NCBI GenBank assembly: GCA_945890495.1
Contig: CAMDCO010000011.1
Coordinates: forward strand, 1 to 50,805
Length of the DNA: 50,805 nucleotides
Direction of reading: 5' to 3'
Source: Bordetella parapertussis
GTDB lineage: Bacteria > Pseudomonadota > Gammaproteobacteria > Burkholderiales > Thiobacillaceae
Part shown: in pieces, positions 1 through 8,631 of the stretch
How positions within the stretch are numbered: the first letter of the stretch is position 1
Layout: every line of letters starts with the position of its first letter
Made by a program: the position numbers and the translations under genes
The notes under the pieces: generated by a model
Told to the model about the DNA's origin: nothing
Databases searched by the model: none
Seen by the model: the letters and a program-made list of their open reading frames with translations, nothing else

Positions 1-254
1 GCCGCGCGGAAGGCATCGACGATACCCGCCGCCAACGGCGCCTCGGGGCCGACCACGGTAAAGGCGATCTTTTCGGCCTTGCAGAATGCAATCAGCGCCG
101 CGAAATCGGTGAGGGGCAGGTTTTCAATGCCTTCCGCGGTCGCCGTGCCACCGTTGCCGGGCGCGACGAACACCTTCTGCACACGCGATGACTGCGTCAG
201 TTTCCAAGCCAGGGCGTGTTCACGGCCGCCTGAACCGATAACGAGGAGTTTCAT
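1..254 (-). CDS. purD: Phosphoribosylamine-glycine ligase, N-terminal part (cut by window edge)
   Basis: The first 84 residues of GAR synthetase, which joins glycine to phosphoribosylamine with ATP in step 2 of purine synthesis. The start MKLLVIGSGGREHALAW is the hallmark N-terminus of PurD, with its glycine-rich nucleotide loop. Next comes the VAPGNGGTA segment, and VVGPEAPLAAGIVDAFRA reaches the window edge. The ATP-grasp and C-terminal domains lie outside. The ATG at 252-254 is one base from the purH stop (256-258), so purH and purD are almost certainly co-transcribed. The identity is seen directly; completeness of the rest cannot be judged. Confidence 0.97.
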   Translation of the reverse strand, partial: MKLLVIGSGGREHALAWKLTQSSRVQKVFVAPGNGGTATAEGIENLPLTDFAALIAFCKAEKIAFTVVGPEAPLAAGIVDAFRA

Positions 255-255
255 T

Positions 256-1824
256 TTAGTGTCGGAAATGCCGCATGCCCGTAAACACCATGGCGATGCC
301 ATGCTCGTTGGCGGCGGCGATCACCTCGTCGTCGCGCATCGAGCCACCGGGCTGGATGACGGCGCGGATGCCGGCAGCGGCGGCGTTGTCGAGGCCGTCG
401 CGGAAGGGGAAGAAGGCGTCCGAGGCCATCACGGAGCCGGGCACGACCAGGCCGGCGTGTTCGGCCTTGATGGCGGCGATGCGGGCGGAGTTGACGCGGC
501 TCATTTGGCCCGCGCCGACGCCGATGGTCATCTGGTCTTTGGCATAGACGATGGCGTTGGATTTGACGAACTTGGCGATGCGCCAGGCAAACAGCAGGTC
601 GGCCATTTCTTGTTCGGTCGGGGCACGGGTGGTGACGACCTTGAGTTCGCCGTGTAGCAGGGTGTCGGCGTCTTGCACCAATAGGCCGCCGGCGACGCGC
701 TTCATGTCCATTTGAGTGACACCGCCTGACCCGTTTCCGCATTCGAGCAGGCGCACATTCTTCTTGGCGGCGACGATCTCAGCGGCCTCAGCGCTGACCT
801 CAGGGGCGATGATGACCTCGACAAACTGGCGTTCGACGATGGCCTGCGCGGTGGCGCCATCCAGTCGGCCATTGAAGGCGATGATGCCGCCGAAGGCAGA
901 TTCGGGGTCGGTCTGATAGGCGCGGTTGTAGGCATCGAGCAGATCGCTGCCATAGGCCACGCCGCAGGGATTGGCGTGTTTGACGATGACGCAGGCCGGG
1001 GCGGTGTCGAATTGCTTGACGCATTCCAGCGCGGCGTCGGTGTCGGCGATGTTGTTGTACGACATCTCCTTGCCCTGAAGTTGGCGGCTGGTGGCCACGA
1101 TGCCGGCGGGGGCGTTGGCCTCAACATAGAAGGCGCCGTTCTGGTGCGGGTTTTCGCCGTAGCGACAGGTCTGTGCGCGGGCGAATTGCAGGGTAAGGCT
1201 TTCGCCGAAGGGTTCGCGGCTACCGTCGGCGGCCAGCGCGGTCAGGTAATTGCTGATGTGGCCGTCGTATTGCGCGGTGTGGGTGAAGGCCTTTTTCGCC
1301 AGGTTGAAGCGGGTGGTGTCGCTTAATTCCAAACCCGCGGCGCCGCCGTGGGTCTGCATCTCCGTGACCAGCGCGGCGTAGTCGGCCGGGTCGGTGACGA
1401 TGGCGACATGCTTATAGTTCTTGGCCGAGGAACGCACCATGGCCGGGCCGCCGATGTCGATGTTTTCGATGGCGTCTTCCAGCGTATGCGGCTTGGACAC
1501 GGTGGCCACGAAGGGATAGAGGTTGACGCAGACCAGATCGATATAGCCCAGGCCATGCGCGTTCATGGTGGCGACATGCTCGGCGTTGTCGCGCACCGAA
1601 AGGATGCCGGCGTGGACCTTGGGGTGCAGGGTCTTGACGCGGCCGTCGAGCATTTCGGGGAAACCGGTGAACTCGGACACATCCTTGACCGCGATGCCCG
1701 CATCGCGAATGGCCTTGGCGGTGCCGCCGGTGGAGAGGAGTTCCACGCCGGCGGTGGAGAGGGCACGGGCAAAGTCGATGAGGCCGGTTTTGTCGGAAAC
1801 GGAGAGCAGGGCGCGTTGGATCAT
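256..1824 (-). CDS. purH: Bifunctional AICAR transformylase / IMP cyclohydrolase
   Basis: Catalyses the last two steps of IMP synthesis: formylation of AICAR with 10-formyl-THF, then ring closure. At 522 residues it has the usual family length. The N-terminal MGS-like cyclohydrolase domain (about 1-140) shows LLSTGGTAK near residue 30. The transformylase domain shows [13 protein letters not shown] near 220, the catalytic-site segment [11 protein letters not shown] near 280, and the typical C-terminus with FFPFRDG and [11 protein letters not shown]. It lies between fis and purD on the same strand. The 69 bases upstream are purine-rich with short GAAAGGAAACGA-like repeats and no strong ribosome site. 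Cytosolic housekeeping enzyme. Confidence 0.98.
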   Translation of the reverse strand: MIQRALLSVSDKTGLIDFARALSTAGVELLSTGGTAKAIRDAGIAVKDVSEFTGFPEMLDGRVKTLHPKVHAGILSVRDNAEHVATMNAHGLGYIDLVCVNLYPFVATVSKPHTLEDAIENIDIGGPAMVRSSAKNYKHVAIVTDPADYAALVTEMQTHGGAAGLELSDTTRFNLAKKAFTHTAQYDGHISNYLTALAADGSREPFGESLTLQFARAQTCRYGENPHQNGAFYVEANAPAGIVATSRQLQGKEMSYNNIADTDAALECVKQFDTAPACVIVKHANPCGVAYGSDLLDAYNRAYQTDPESAFGGIIAFNGRLDGATAQAIVERQFVEVIIAPEVSAEAAEIVAAKKNVRLLECGNGSGGVTQMDMKRVAGGLLVQDADTLLHGELKVVTTRAPTEQEMADLLFAWRIAKFVKSNAIVYAKDQMTIGVGAGQMSRVNSARIAAIKAEHAGLVVPGSVMASDAFFPFRDGLDNAAAAGIRAVIQPGGSMRDDEVIAAANEHGIAMVFTGMRHFRH

Positions 1825-1893
1825 GGTTTTTGGCGGAAAGAGGAAATGAAAAGGAAACGAGAAAGGAAACGAAAGAGGGTTCTGTAAGGGCCG

Positions 1894-2139
1894 CTATTCG
1901 AGGCCGTATTGCTGCATCTTCTTGCGCAGCGTATTGCGATTGATGCCCAGCCATTCCGCGGCGCGGCTCTGGTTGTGGCCGGCACGGTGCAGGACCTCTT
2001 CGATGAGCGGCTTTTCGGCGCTCACCATGAAAAGCTCGTGGAGGCCGTGGGCCGATTCGCCATCGAGGTCGTGAAAATACTTTTTCAAGACGCGCCGTAC
2101 ACAGAGGGCGATCTCATTTTCGCGGGGTTCAATATTCAT
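1894..2139 (-). CDS. fis: Fis-family nucleoid-associated DNA-binding protein
   Basis: A small (81 residue) Fis protein that bends DNA and modulates rRNA, recombination and growth-phase genes. The C-terminal helix-turn-helix is clear: EVLHRAGHNQSRAAEWLGI then NRNTLRKKMQQYGLE, the classic Fis ending. I chose the ATG at 2139 because it overlaps the dusB stop as ATGA, which suggests translational coupling. A GTG at 2163 would add eight residues and is less likely. The dusB-fis pairing is conserved across beta- and gammaproteobacteria. purH follows on the same strand after 69 bases. Confidence 0.95.
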   Translation of the reverse strand: MNIEPRENEIALCVRRVLKKYFHDLDGESAHGLHELFMVSAEKPLIEEVLHRAGHNQSRAAEWLGINRNTLRKKMQQYGLE

Positions 2140-3203
2140 ACAAGGATCTCGGTTTTTAGACACGATGACGGGGCAGTGGCGTGGACGGTGGTGTGGGCAG
2201 ACACCGGATCGGCATACACCAGATGGTGGCTACGCTCGCGGGCACGCCAGAAAAAATCGTTCACCGCGTCGATTTGCTGCTGCGCGGTTTCAAGCTGGTT
2301 CATGGAATGGCGGAAGTGGGCCGAATCGGCGAGCCCGCGGGTGTACCAAGCGATGTGCTTGCGCGCCATGCGCGGCCCGGCAATATCACCGTAAAAGTGG
2401 TACAGGTCGTCGAGGTGTTCGATCAGTACCTGATGAATCTCGGCGACCTCGGGGTGCGCCAGTTCGGTGCCGGTCTCCAGAAAGTGGGCCATTTCGCGGA
2501 ACAGCCAAGGCCGTCCTTGGGCGGCGCGGCCGATCATGATGGCGTCGGCGCCGGTGTATTCCAGCACCTCGCGCGCCTTTTGCGGGGTGGTGATGTCGCC
2601 GTTGGCGATGATCGGGATGCGCGCCTCGGCCTTGACCGCTCGGATGGTGTCGTATTCCGCCTCGCCGCTATAGCCGCAGGCACGGGTGCGACCATGAATG
2701 GCGAGCGCGCGGATGCCGGACTCCTGGGCAATCTTTAGCACCGTGCGGGCGTTGCGGCTATCGCGGTCCCAGCCGGTACGAATCTTCAGCGTCACCGGCG
2801 TGTCGGGCACGGCGTTGACGATGGCCGAGAGGATGCGGCCCACCAGCGGCTCGTCTTTCAGCAAGGCTGAACCGGCCATGACATTGCAGATCTTCTTGGC
2901 CGGGCAGCCCATGTTGATGTCGATGATTTGCGCGCCCTCGCCCGCGTTGTATTTGGCCGCCTCGGCCATCATGGCCGGGTCGCTGCCGGCGATCTGTACC
3001 GAGATCGGTTCGACCTCGCCCTCGTGGTTGGCGCGCCGTTTTGTTTTTGCCGAGCCATAGAGCAGCGAGTTGGAGGTCACCATCTCGGACACCGCCATGC
3101 CCGCGCCCAAGCGTTTGCACAACTGGCGGAACGGCCGATCGGTCACACCCGCCATGGGCGCGACGATGAGGTTGTTCTTGAGGTGATAGGGGCCGATTTG
3201 CAC
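2136..3203 (-). CDS. dusB: tRNA-dihydrouridine synthase B
   Basis: FMN enzyme reducing specific uridines of tRNA to dihydrouridine. After the start the protein reads IGPYHLKNNLIVAPMAGVTD, matching the first beta strand of the DusB TIM barrel. The active-site segment NMGCPAKKICNVMAGSALL contains the family cysteine; IHGRTRACGYSG, IPIIANGDI and GADAIMIGRAAQGRPW are FMN/phosphate-binding segments. The start is uncertain. A GTG at 3203 gives 355 residues and fits the family N-terminus but lacks a clear Shine-Dalgarno; the frame stays open to 3326, overlapping the divergent lnt start. The C-terminal 25-30 residues past the barrel are poorly conserved. The stop overlaps the fis start. Confidence 0.93.
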   Translation of the reverse strand: MQIGPYHLKNNLIVAPMAGVTDRPFRQLCKRLGAGMAVSEMVTSNSLLYGSAKTKRRANHEGEVEPISVQIAGSDPAMMAEAAKYNAGEGAQIIDINMGCPAKKICNVMAGSALLKDEPLVGRILSAIVNAVPDTPVTLKIRTGWDRDSRNARTVLKIAQESGIRALAIHGRTRACGYSGEAEYDTIRAVKAEARIPIIANGDITTPQKAREVLEYTGADAIMIGRAAQGRPWLFREMAHFLETGTELAHPEVAEIHQVLIEHLDDLYHFYGDIAGPRMARKHIAWYTRGLADSAHFRHSMNQLETAQQQIDAVNDFFWRARERSHHLVYADPVSAHTTVHATAPSSCLKTEILV

Positions 3204-3312
3204 GCTGATTGGCTGGCGCGGGACGCGTTGATTGCTTAAAAGGGAGGCAATTTTACTCCTGTCGGGGTGCCGTGTGTTGCGCGTGTGATGGCCATTTTTT
3301 TTTATCTGGTGG

Positions 3313-4797
3313 ATGATCGGCGCCATGACTTCGGCACTTTCCTTGTTATGGCCCGCCCTGCTCGGGGCGTTCAGCGTCTTCGGCTTTGCGCCGCACGGCT
3401 ACTTCCTGGTACCGATCGTGACCTTGGCGCTGCTCTTCGTCCGGTTGGCCCATGTTGTGCCACGCCGGGCCTTTTGGCAGGGCTATGCGTTTGGTCTGGG
3501 CTATTTCCTCGCCGGGGTCTCATGGGTCTTTGTCAGCCTGCATGAGTTTGGTCAGATGCCTTGGCCCTTGGCCGCCCTTGCAACCTTTTTGTTCTGTGCC
3601 TTTTTGGCGCTGTTTCCGGCCTTGGCCACCGGGCTGGCGGCGCGTCTGACGACCAACGCGCCTTGGCGTCTGGCCTTGGCCTTGCCGGCAAGCTGGATGT
3701 TGTTGGAGTGGGTACGGGGCTGGATATTGACCGGATTTCCGTGGCTGGCGGTGGGTTATTCCCAAACGCCCGAGAGCGTGTTGGCGGGCTTTGCGCCCCT
3801 CTTCGGCGTGTATGGGGTTTCTTTGCTAACAGCCCTGGTGGCGGGAGCGCTGGCCCTGCGTTCTCGGCTGGGCTGGATCGCGGTCGTCGGCATCGGATTG
3901 ATCGGCTGGGGGGCGCAGTCGTTGCGCTGGACCGAGCCGGTCGGCGCTCCGGTGACAGTGAGTCTGGTGCAGGGCAATGTGGCGCAATCGATGAAGTTTG
4001 ATCCGGCTCGTTTGGAAACGACGCTACTGGACTACCTGAGTCTGGTGCGGCGTAGCGAGGGGCGGCTGACGATCTTGCCAGAGACGGCCCTGCCGATGTT
4101 CTGGCGTGAGGTGCCGACGAATTATCGCGCCGCCATGGCGGATGCGGCGCGGGCACGGGGAGGGGATGTCTTGATCGGGGTGCCGACCTTGGATATCGAG
4201 GGGCATTATTTCAATAGCGTGGTCAGTGCGGGGCAGGCACCGCAACAGGCCTTTCACAAGGCTCATCTAGTGCCGTTTGGCGAATTTGTGCCACCGGGCT
4301 TTGCCTGGATTGTGGCGCAGATGCGGATCCCGCTCGGCGACTTTTCTCGTGGCGAGCCTGCTCAGCCGCCGTTGGCCGTGGCTGGGCAACAGGTGGCCAT
4401 GAACATTTGTTACGAGGATGTCTTTGGCGAGGAGCTGATCCACGCCTTGCCGACGGCGACCCTGATGGCCAACATCAGCAACGACGCCTGGTTTGGCGAC
4501 AGCGGTGCCCCGTGGCAGCATTTGCAGATTGCGCAGATGCGGGCGCTGGAGACGGGGCGCGTCTGGTTGCGCGCCAACAACACGGGCATCACGGCGGCGA
4601 TTGGCGCCGATGGCCGGGTGATTGGCCAGTTACCGCCCTTTGTGCAAGGCGTGCTGGAGGTCCGGGTTCAGGGGCGGAGCGGACTGACGCCGTTTGCCCG
4701 TTGGGGCAATGTGCCCGCCTTGTTGTTGGCGGCGCTCGCCTTGATGCTTGCCGGATGGCGTGGACGAAGGGGCGCGGTTTATCGCATGAGGGGATAA
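3313..4797 (+). CDS. lnt: Apolipoprotein N-acyltransferase
   Basis: Inner-membrane enzyme adding the third acyl chain to the N-terminal cysteine of lipoproteins. The 494 residues comprise an N-terminal membrane part (several hydrophobic segments within about 1-200) and a periplasmic nitrilase-fold domain. The catalytic triad can be placed: Glu257 in ILPETALP, Lys316 in FHKAHLVPFGEF, and Cys366 in MNICYEDVFG. NISNDAWFGDSGAPWQH and LRANNTGIT are family motifs. Start alternatives are ATG 3313 and ATG 3325 (MTSALSLLW). It is divergent from dusB, with about 110 bases between. In many proteobacteria lnt follows corC; here it does not. Confidence 0.97.
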   Translation: MIGAMTSALSLLWPALLGAFSVFGFAPHGYFLVPIVTLALLFVRLAHVVPRRAFWQGYAFGLGYFLAGVSWVFVSLHEFGQMPWPLAALATFLFCAFLALFPALATGLAARLTTNAPWRLALALPASWMLLEWVRGWILTGFPWLAVGYSQTPESVLAGFAPLFGVYGVSLLTALVAGALALRSRLGWIAVVGIGLIGWGAQSLRWTEPVGAPVTVSLVQGNVAQSMKFDPARLETTLLDYLSLVRRSEGRLTILPETALPMFWREVPTNYRAAMADAARARGGDVLIGVPTLDIEGHYFNSVVSAGQAPQQAFHKAHLVPFGEFVPPGFAWIVAQMRIPLGDFSRGEPAQPPLAVAGQQVAMNICYEDVFGEELIHALPTATLMANISNDAWFGDSGAPWQHLQIAQMRALETGRVWLRANNTGITAAIGADGRVIGQLPPFVQGVLEVRVQGRSGLTPFARWGNVPALLLAALALMLAGWRGRRGAVYRMRG

Positions 4798-4826
4798 AAT
4801 GCCCCCTTCCTTTTTAGGGTGCGCTC

Positions 4827-5876
4827 ATGACTCGCTTGACTCATCTATCGCATGGCGGCGGCTGTGGCTGCAAGATTGCACCGGCCGTTCTGGAACAGAT
4901 CCTTGCCGAAACCCCCTATGCTCGGGGCCTGGCCTCGGCCTTTCCCGATCTTCTGGTGGGCACCGAGTCCTCGGATGACGCGGCCGTTTGGCGTCTTAAT
5001 GAGCGTCAGGCCATTGTTGCGACGACCGATTTTTTCATGCCCATTGTCGATGATCCATTTGAGTTTGGCCGCATCGCCGCGACCAATGCGATCTCGGATG
5101 TCTATGCCATGGGTGGTCGCCCCCTGTTCGGCTTGGCCTTGGTCGGCATGCCGCTCGACAAGTTGCCGCATGACATCATTCGCCAGATCCTGGCCGGCGG
5201 CGAGGCGGCGGCGCGGGCGGCGGGGATGCCGATCGCCGGGGGGCATTCGATTGAATCCGTGGAACCGATCTATGGCCTGGTCGCCATCGGCGTGGTCGAT
5301 CCGGCGCAGGTTAAAAAGAACAGCGCCGCACGACCGGGCGATGTGATGCTCCTGGGTAAAGGCCTGGGTGTGGGCATCTACTCGGCGGCCCTCAAGAAAG
5401 ACGCGCTGCCCGAGGCGGGCTATACGGCGATGATCGCCTCAACGACCCAACTCAATACCCCGGGGCCGGATCTGGCCGCCCTGGATGCGGTGCACGCCCT
5501 GACTGATGTGACCGGTTTTGGTCTGCTGGGCCATGCTTGGGAGATCGCCCGCGCGTCCGGTCATCGTATCGAGATCGACTGGTCGGCCGTGCCGCTCTTG
5601 CCTGGCTCTACCGAGCTGGCACAGGCGGGTTTTGTGACGGGGGCCAGCGGCCGCAACTGGGCCAGCTATGGCCATGCGGTAACCCTGTTCGAGGGCTGTG
5701 CCGACTGGCAACGCGCGGTGTTGACGGACCCGCAAACCAGTGGGGGCTTGCTAGTGACCTGTGCGGCTGAGGCGGTGGAGGCGGTGCTGGCGATCTTCGC
5801 GGCCCATGGGTTTGCGCAGACCGCCGTGCTGGGTCGCGTCGTGGACGGGGCGGCGGGGATTGTTGTTAACCCTTAG
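4827..5876 (+). CDS. selD: Selenide, water dikinase (selenophosphate synthase)
   Basis: Makes selenophosphate from selenide and ATP, the selenium donor for selenocysteine tRNA and selenouridine. At 349 residues it has the expected length. The N-terminal motif SHGGGCGCK supplies catalytic Cys13 (cysteine rather than selenocysteine) and Lys16. DDAAVW, TTDFFMPIVDDPF, ATNAISDVYAMGG and the GLLGH segment are the PurM-like ATP-binding motifs, and PQTSGGLL lies near the C-terminus. No selA/selB or ybbB is in the window, so which selenium pathway it serves is unknown. Its stop codon lies inside a perfect 13-base inverted repeat (5871-5902). Confidence 0.97.
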   Translation: MTRLTHLSHGGGCGCKIAPAVLEQILAETPYARGLASAFPDLLVGTESSDDAAVWRLNERQAIVATTDFFMPIVDDPFEFGRIAATNAISDVYAMGGRPLFGLALVGMPLDKLPHDIIRQILAGGEAAARAAGMPIAGGHSIESVEPIYGLVAIGVVDPAQVKKNSAARPGDVMLLGKGLGVGIYSAALKKDALPEAGYTAMIASTTQLNTPGPDLAALDAVHALTDVTGFGLLGHAWEIARASGHRIEIDWSAVPLLPGSTELAQAGFVTGASGRNWASYGHAVTLFEGCADWQRAVLTDPQTSGGLLVTCAAEAVEAVLAIFAAHGFAQTAVLGRVVDGAAGIVVNP

Positions 5877-5902
5877 GGCAGGCACAGGGGCCTGCCCTAA
5901 GG
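5871..5902. terminator. Perfect 13-bp inverted repeat between convergent genes; likely bidirectional terminator
   Basis: Arms 5871-5883 and 5890-5902 are exact reverse complements around the loop ACAGGG. The selD stop (5874-5876) lies in the left arm and the stop of the convergent histidine kinase gene (5897-5899) in the right arm. There is no long T-run, so termination is inferred from position and stem strength. The 23-base core (5875-5897) is identical to 15281-15303 and to the minus strand of 20620-20642, so this is one copy of a dispersed palindromic repeat. Confidence 0.7.
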
Positions 5903-7849
5903 GCGGGGCGCTTGGCTTAAGGCGTGGCTCAAGGCGTGATTCAGGTAGGCGCGCAGGCGGGCCGGTTTCAACGGTTTGTGGAGCAGGGTAAAGCCCGAGG
6001 CGGTCATGGCGGCAATGGTCTCAGGGGCCGTATCGCCGGTGATGATAGCTGCGGGCAGGGTCTCGCCCAGTTCATGGCGCAGCCAGGTGACGCTGGCGAT
6101 CCCGTCCATGGCGCCCGGCAGCCGATAATCAGAGAGGAGGCAATCGGGCAGGCGGCCCAGTTCGCCTAGGGCGTCCAGCAGGGCCTCGGCCGAAACGGCG
6201 GAGACGACCTCCATACCCCATTCGTGCAGCAGCGCGGTCATGGCGCTCAAGATGAGGGTGTCGTCATCGAGGATGGCAATGAGCGGGGCCGTGTCGCGAA
6301 AGGACTGGAAGGCGATGGGGTCGACGCTGCCTGAATGGGCGGCGGGGGTGCAGCGGGGCAAGCGGAAGGCAAAGCGCGAACCACGGCCGGGTATAGAGTG
6401 CAGGTTGATCGTCGTCCCCAGCAATTGGGCCTCGCGCGCGACGATGGCGAGCCCCAGGCCCAGGCCCTTGGCGCGCTGGCGTTCCGGGTTGTCGATCTGG
6501 AAGTATTCCTCGAACACCTGTGCCTGCTGGTCTTCGGCAATGCCTAAGCCGGTGTCGAGGACCTGCACCTCGGCCGTGTCGCCGCGCCGCCGCACCCCCA
6601 CCACGATGCGACCCTGTGGGGTGTAGCGAATGGCGTTGCTGACCAGATTCATCAGGATGCGATCGACGAGCAGCGGGTCACTCTGAACGAATAGGTGGCA
6701 GGGCTTGATGTGCAGTTGCAGGCCTTTTTCAGCGGCAGCAGGGGCAAAGTGTTGCTGGATATTGGCCAGCACCCGGCTCAAGGGGAAGCATTCGGGCTGT
6801 GCCAGGACGATGCCGGCATCGAGCCGGGAGAGGTCCAAGAGACCGCCCAGCATGTCCCCCATGGCCGTGGCCGAGGCATCAATGTGCGCGGCCAGACGCT
6901 GGAGCTCCGGCTCCGGGCGTTCCGCTACCTTGTCCTTGAGGGCCGAGATAAAGAGGGTGAGGGCGTGCAGCGGTTGGCGCAGGTCATGGCTGGCCGCGGC
7001 GAGGAATTTTGATTTGGCGCGCACGGCCGCTTCAGCCGCCAACTTCTGCTCAGTCAGTTCGGCGGTGGCGGAGCGGATGCCGGTTTGCAGGTGCTCATGA
7101 ACATGGTCCAAGGTCACGGCCATCTCGTTGATGTCGAGTTCGAGCTGGCGCAGCTCACCTTCGCTCTTTTCGACCGGGCAGCGGGCATCCAGTTGACCAC
7201 GGGCCAGGGAGTGAACGGTGTCGGTGATGCGGTGCAGGCGCCGTGCCAGGCGGCGGCTCAGGGTCCAGGCCATGGTGGCGGCCAGCAAGATGAGGGGTAA
7301 CAAGAAGGTGAGCAGGGTGAGCAGGGCATCTTTTTGGGCGCTGCGGATGGGCGCGTCGTCCAGGACGACGAGGACCTGACCGACCTCGTCGCCGGAACCC
7401 AGAACGCCTTCAAGACCGGTCGCTTGCGGGTTTTGGACCAGGCCGATGGCTTGGCGGAAATAATAGCGGTCTCCGACATGGCGCTCGGCATAGGCCTGTA
7501 TCTGCTTCGCGTCGTCGAGCAGGGCCGCCTGACCACTGATGACCCACCATTGCCCATTCTTGTCGGCGATGCCGATGGCATCCCGATCGGGATGGATGCC
7601 AGTATGGTCGGCCAGGCGTTGCAGGTTGGCGATGTTGCCGGTGAACAGGTCATAGACAGCGACCTCGGCCAGTTGGCTGGTCAGGTCCCGGCCGCGCTGG
7701 CGGAGGGCAGCCTCGGCCTCGCGCGTGTTCTGGTGCACCATGTAGCCCGCAAACAGGATTGCGCTGAGGGCCGTGGGCCACAGGGCCAGCCAGAGGAGAC
7801 GACCGCGCAGGGTTCCGATACAGCGGCGAAGACGAGTGGGCCAGTTCAC
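5897..7849 (-). CDS. Hybrid sensor histidine kinase with C-terminal receiver domain
   Basis: A 650-residue membrane sensor kinase. Transmembrane helices lie near 19-38 and 175-196 and bracket a periplasmic sensor domain of about 135 residues; a HAMP-like linker (about 197-250) follows. The phosphorylated histidine is His288 in AAASHDLRQPLHAL, a class often found with NarL-type partners. The N-box NLVSNAIRYTPQG, G1 DTGLGIAED and G2 GLGLGLAIV follow. A receiver domain runs from about 523 to the end with acidic pocket DDD (528-530), phospho-acceptor Asp574 (LLSDYRLPGA) and Lys in HKPLKP. The start is GTG at 7849. It lies 54 bases after a NarL-type regulator on the same strand, its probable partner. 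The stimulus is unknown. Confidence 0.93.
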   Translation of the reverse strand: MNWPTRLRRCIGTLRGRLLWLALWPTALSAILFAGYMVHQNTREAEAALRQRGRDLTSQLAEVAVYDLFTGNIANLQRLADHTGIHPDRDAIGIADKNGQWWVISGQAALLDDAKQIQAYAERHVGDRYYFRQAIGLVQNPQATGLEGVLGSGDEVGQVLVVLDDAPIRSAQKDALLTLLTFLLPLILLAATMAWTLSRRLARRLHRITDTVHSLARGQLDARCPVEKSEGELRQLELDINEMAVTLDHVHEHLQTGIRSATAELTEQKLAAEAAVRAKSKFLAAASHDLRQPLHALTLFISALKDKVAERPEPELQRLAAHIDASATAMGDMLGGLLDLSRLDAGIVLAQPECFPLSRVLANIQQHFAPAAAEKGLQLHIKPCHLFVQSDPLLVDRILMNLVSNAIRYTPQGRIVVGVRRRGDTAEVQVLDTGLGIAEDQQAQVFEEYFQIDNPERQRAKGLGLGLAIVAREAQLLGTTINLHSIPGRGSRFAFRLPRCTPAAHSGSVDPIAFQSFRDTAPLIAILDDDTLILSAMTALLHEWGMEVVSAVSAEALLDALGELGRLPDCLLSDYRLPGAMDGIASVTWLRHELGETLPAAIITGDTAPETIAAMTASGFTLLHKPLKPARLRAYLNHALSHALSQAPRP

Positions 7850-7903
7850 CGGAGGGGCCGCCCGTTAGTGAGCACTCAAGCGCAGTGGATCTTTCACGGG
7901 CGT

Positions 7904-8548
7904 TTAGGCCAGCCCGGCCTTCTGTGCGACGAGCACGGCCTCGGTGCGGTTGCTGGCATCGAGGGCGCGCAGGACGGCGGTGACATGGATCTTGACCGTA
8001 CCTTCGGTGAGGTGGAGGGTCTCGGCGATCTGACGATTGCTCATAGCCTGACCCATCAGACGCAATACCTCCAGTTGCCGCTCGGTGAGGTTGGACAGTC
8101 GCGGGCCGCTGGGGCTGGCGGGGTGAGTCGGGAGCGCTGGGGTCGTCATGCGCGGGCTGAGCAGATCCGGTGGGGCATAGACCCCTCCCGCCATGACCAG
8201 ATGAATGGCCGACACGATGACGGCCGGTGCGGAGGCCTTGCTGATATAGCCCATGGCGCCCGCCGCTAAGACTTGGCGCACTTCGTCGGGGCGATCGGCG
8301 GCAGACAGGACGATGAGGGGGATATCCGGAAAACGGCGACGGAACTGGGTGATGCCGTCGATCCCTGTTCCGCCCGGCATGTTGAGATCCAACAGGGCCA
8401 GATCCATCGCGCTGTGCTGCGCGGTGATGGCATAGGCACTAGGGTAATCCACGGCCTCGAGGATCTCGACTTGGGTATCCAGTTTTTGAAGGACCGGTTT
8501 GACCCCTTCTCGGAAGAGAGGGTGATCGTCGGCGAGCAGTATCTGCAT
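7904..8548 (-). CDS. NarL/FixJ-family (LuxR-type HTH) response regulator
   Basis: A 214-residue two-domain regulator. The receiver shows the acidic pair DD (7-8), phospho-acceptor Asp54 in ALLDLNMPGG, the switch region VLSAAD, and Lys in GYISKASAP. A proline/serine-rich linker (about 132-150) leads to a LuxR-type helix-turn-helix: LTERQLEVLRLMGQAMSNRQ, then IAETLHLTEGTVKIHVTAVLR. It is the first gene of a two-gene unit with the hybrid kinase downstream; since that kinase carries its own receiver, a branched relay or feedback through the kinase receiver is possible (inference). Target genes are unknown. Confidence 0.95.
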   Translation of the reverse strand: MQILLADDHPLFREGVKPVLQKLDTQVEILEAVDYPSAYAITAQHSAMDLALLDLNMPGGTGIDGITQFRRRFPDIPLIVLSAADRPDEVRQVLAAGAMGYISKASAPAVIVSAIHLVMAGGVYAPPDLLSPRMTTPALPTHPASPSGPRLSNLTERQLEVLRLMGQAMSNRQIAETLHLTEGTVKIHVTAVLRALDASNRTEAVLVAQKAGLA

Positions 8549-8631
8549 GGCAGGAGTGGGCTGGGGGCCAGCGGTAAAAGAGGATCGCTGGTCAGTTTAT
8601 ACCAAAGCCATGGGCTGTTCTATGACCAAAG

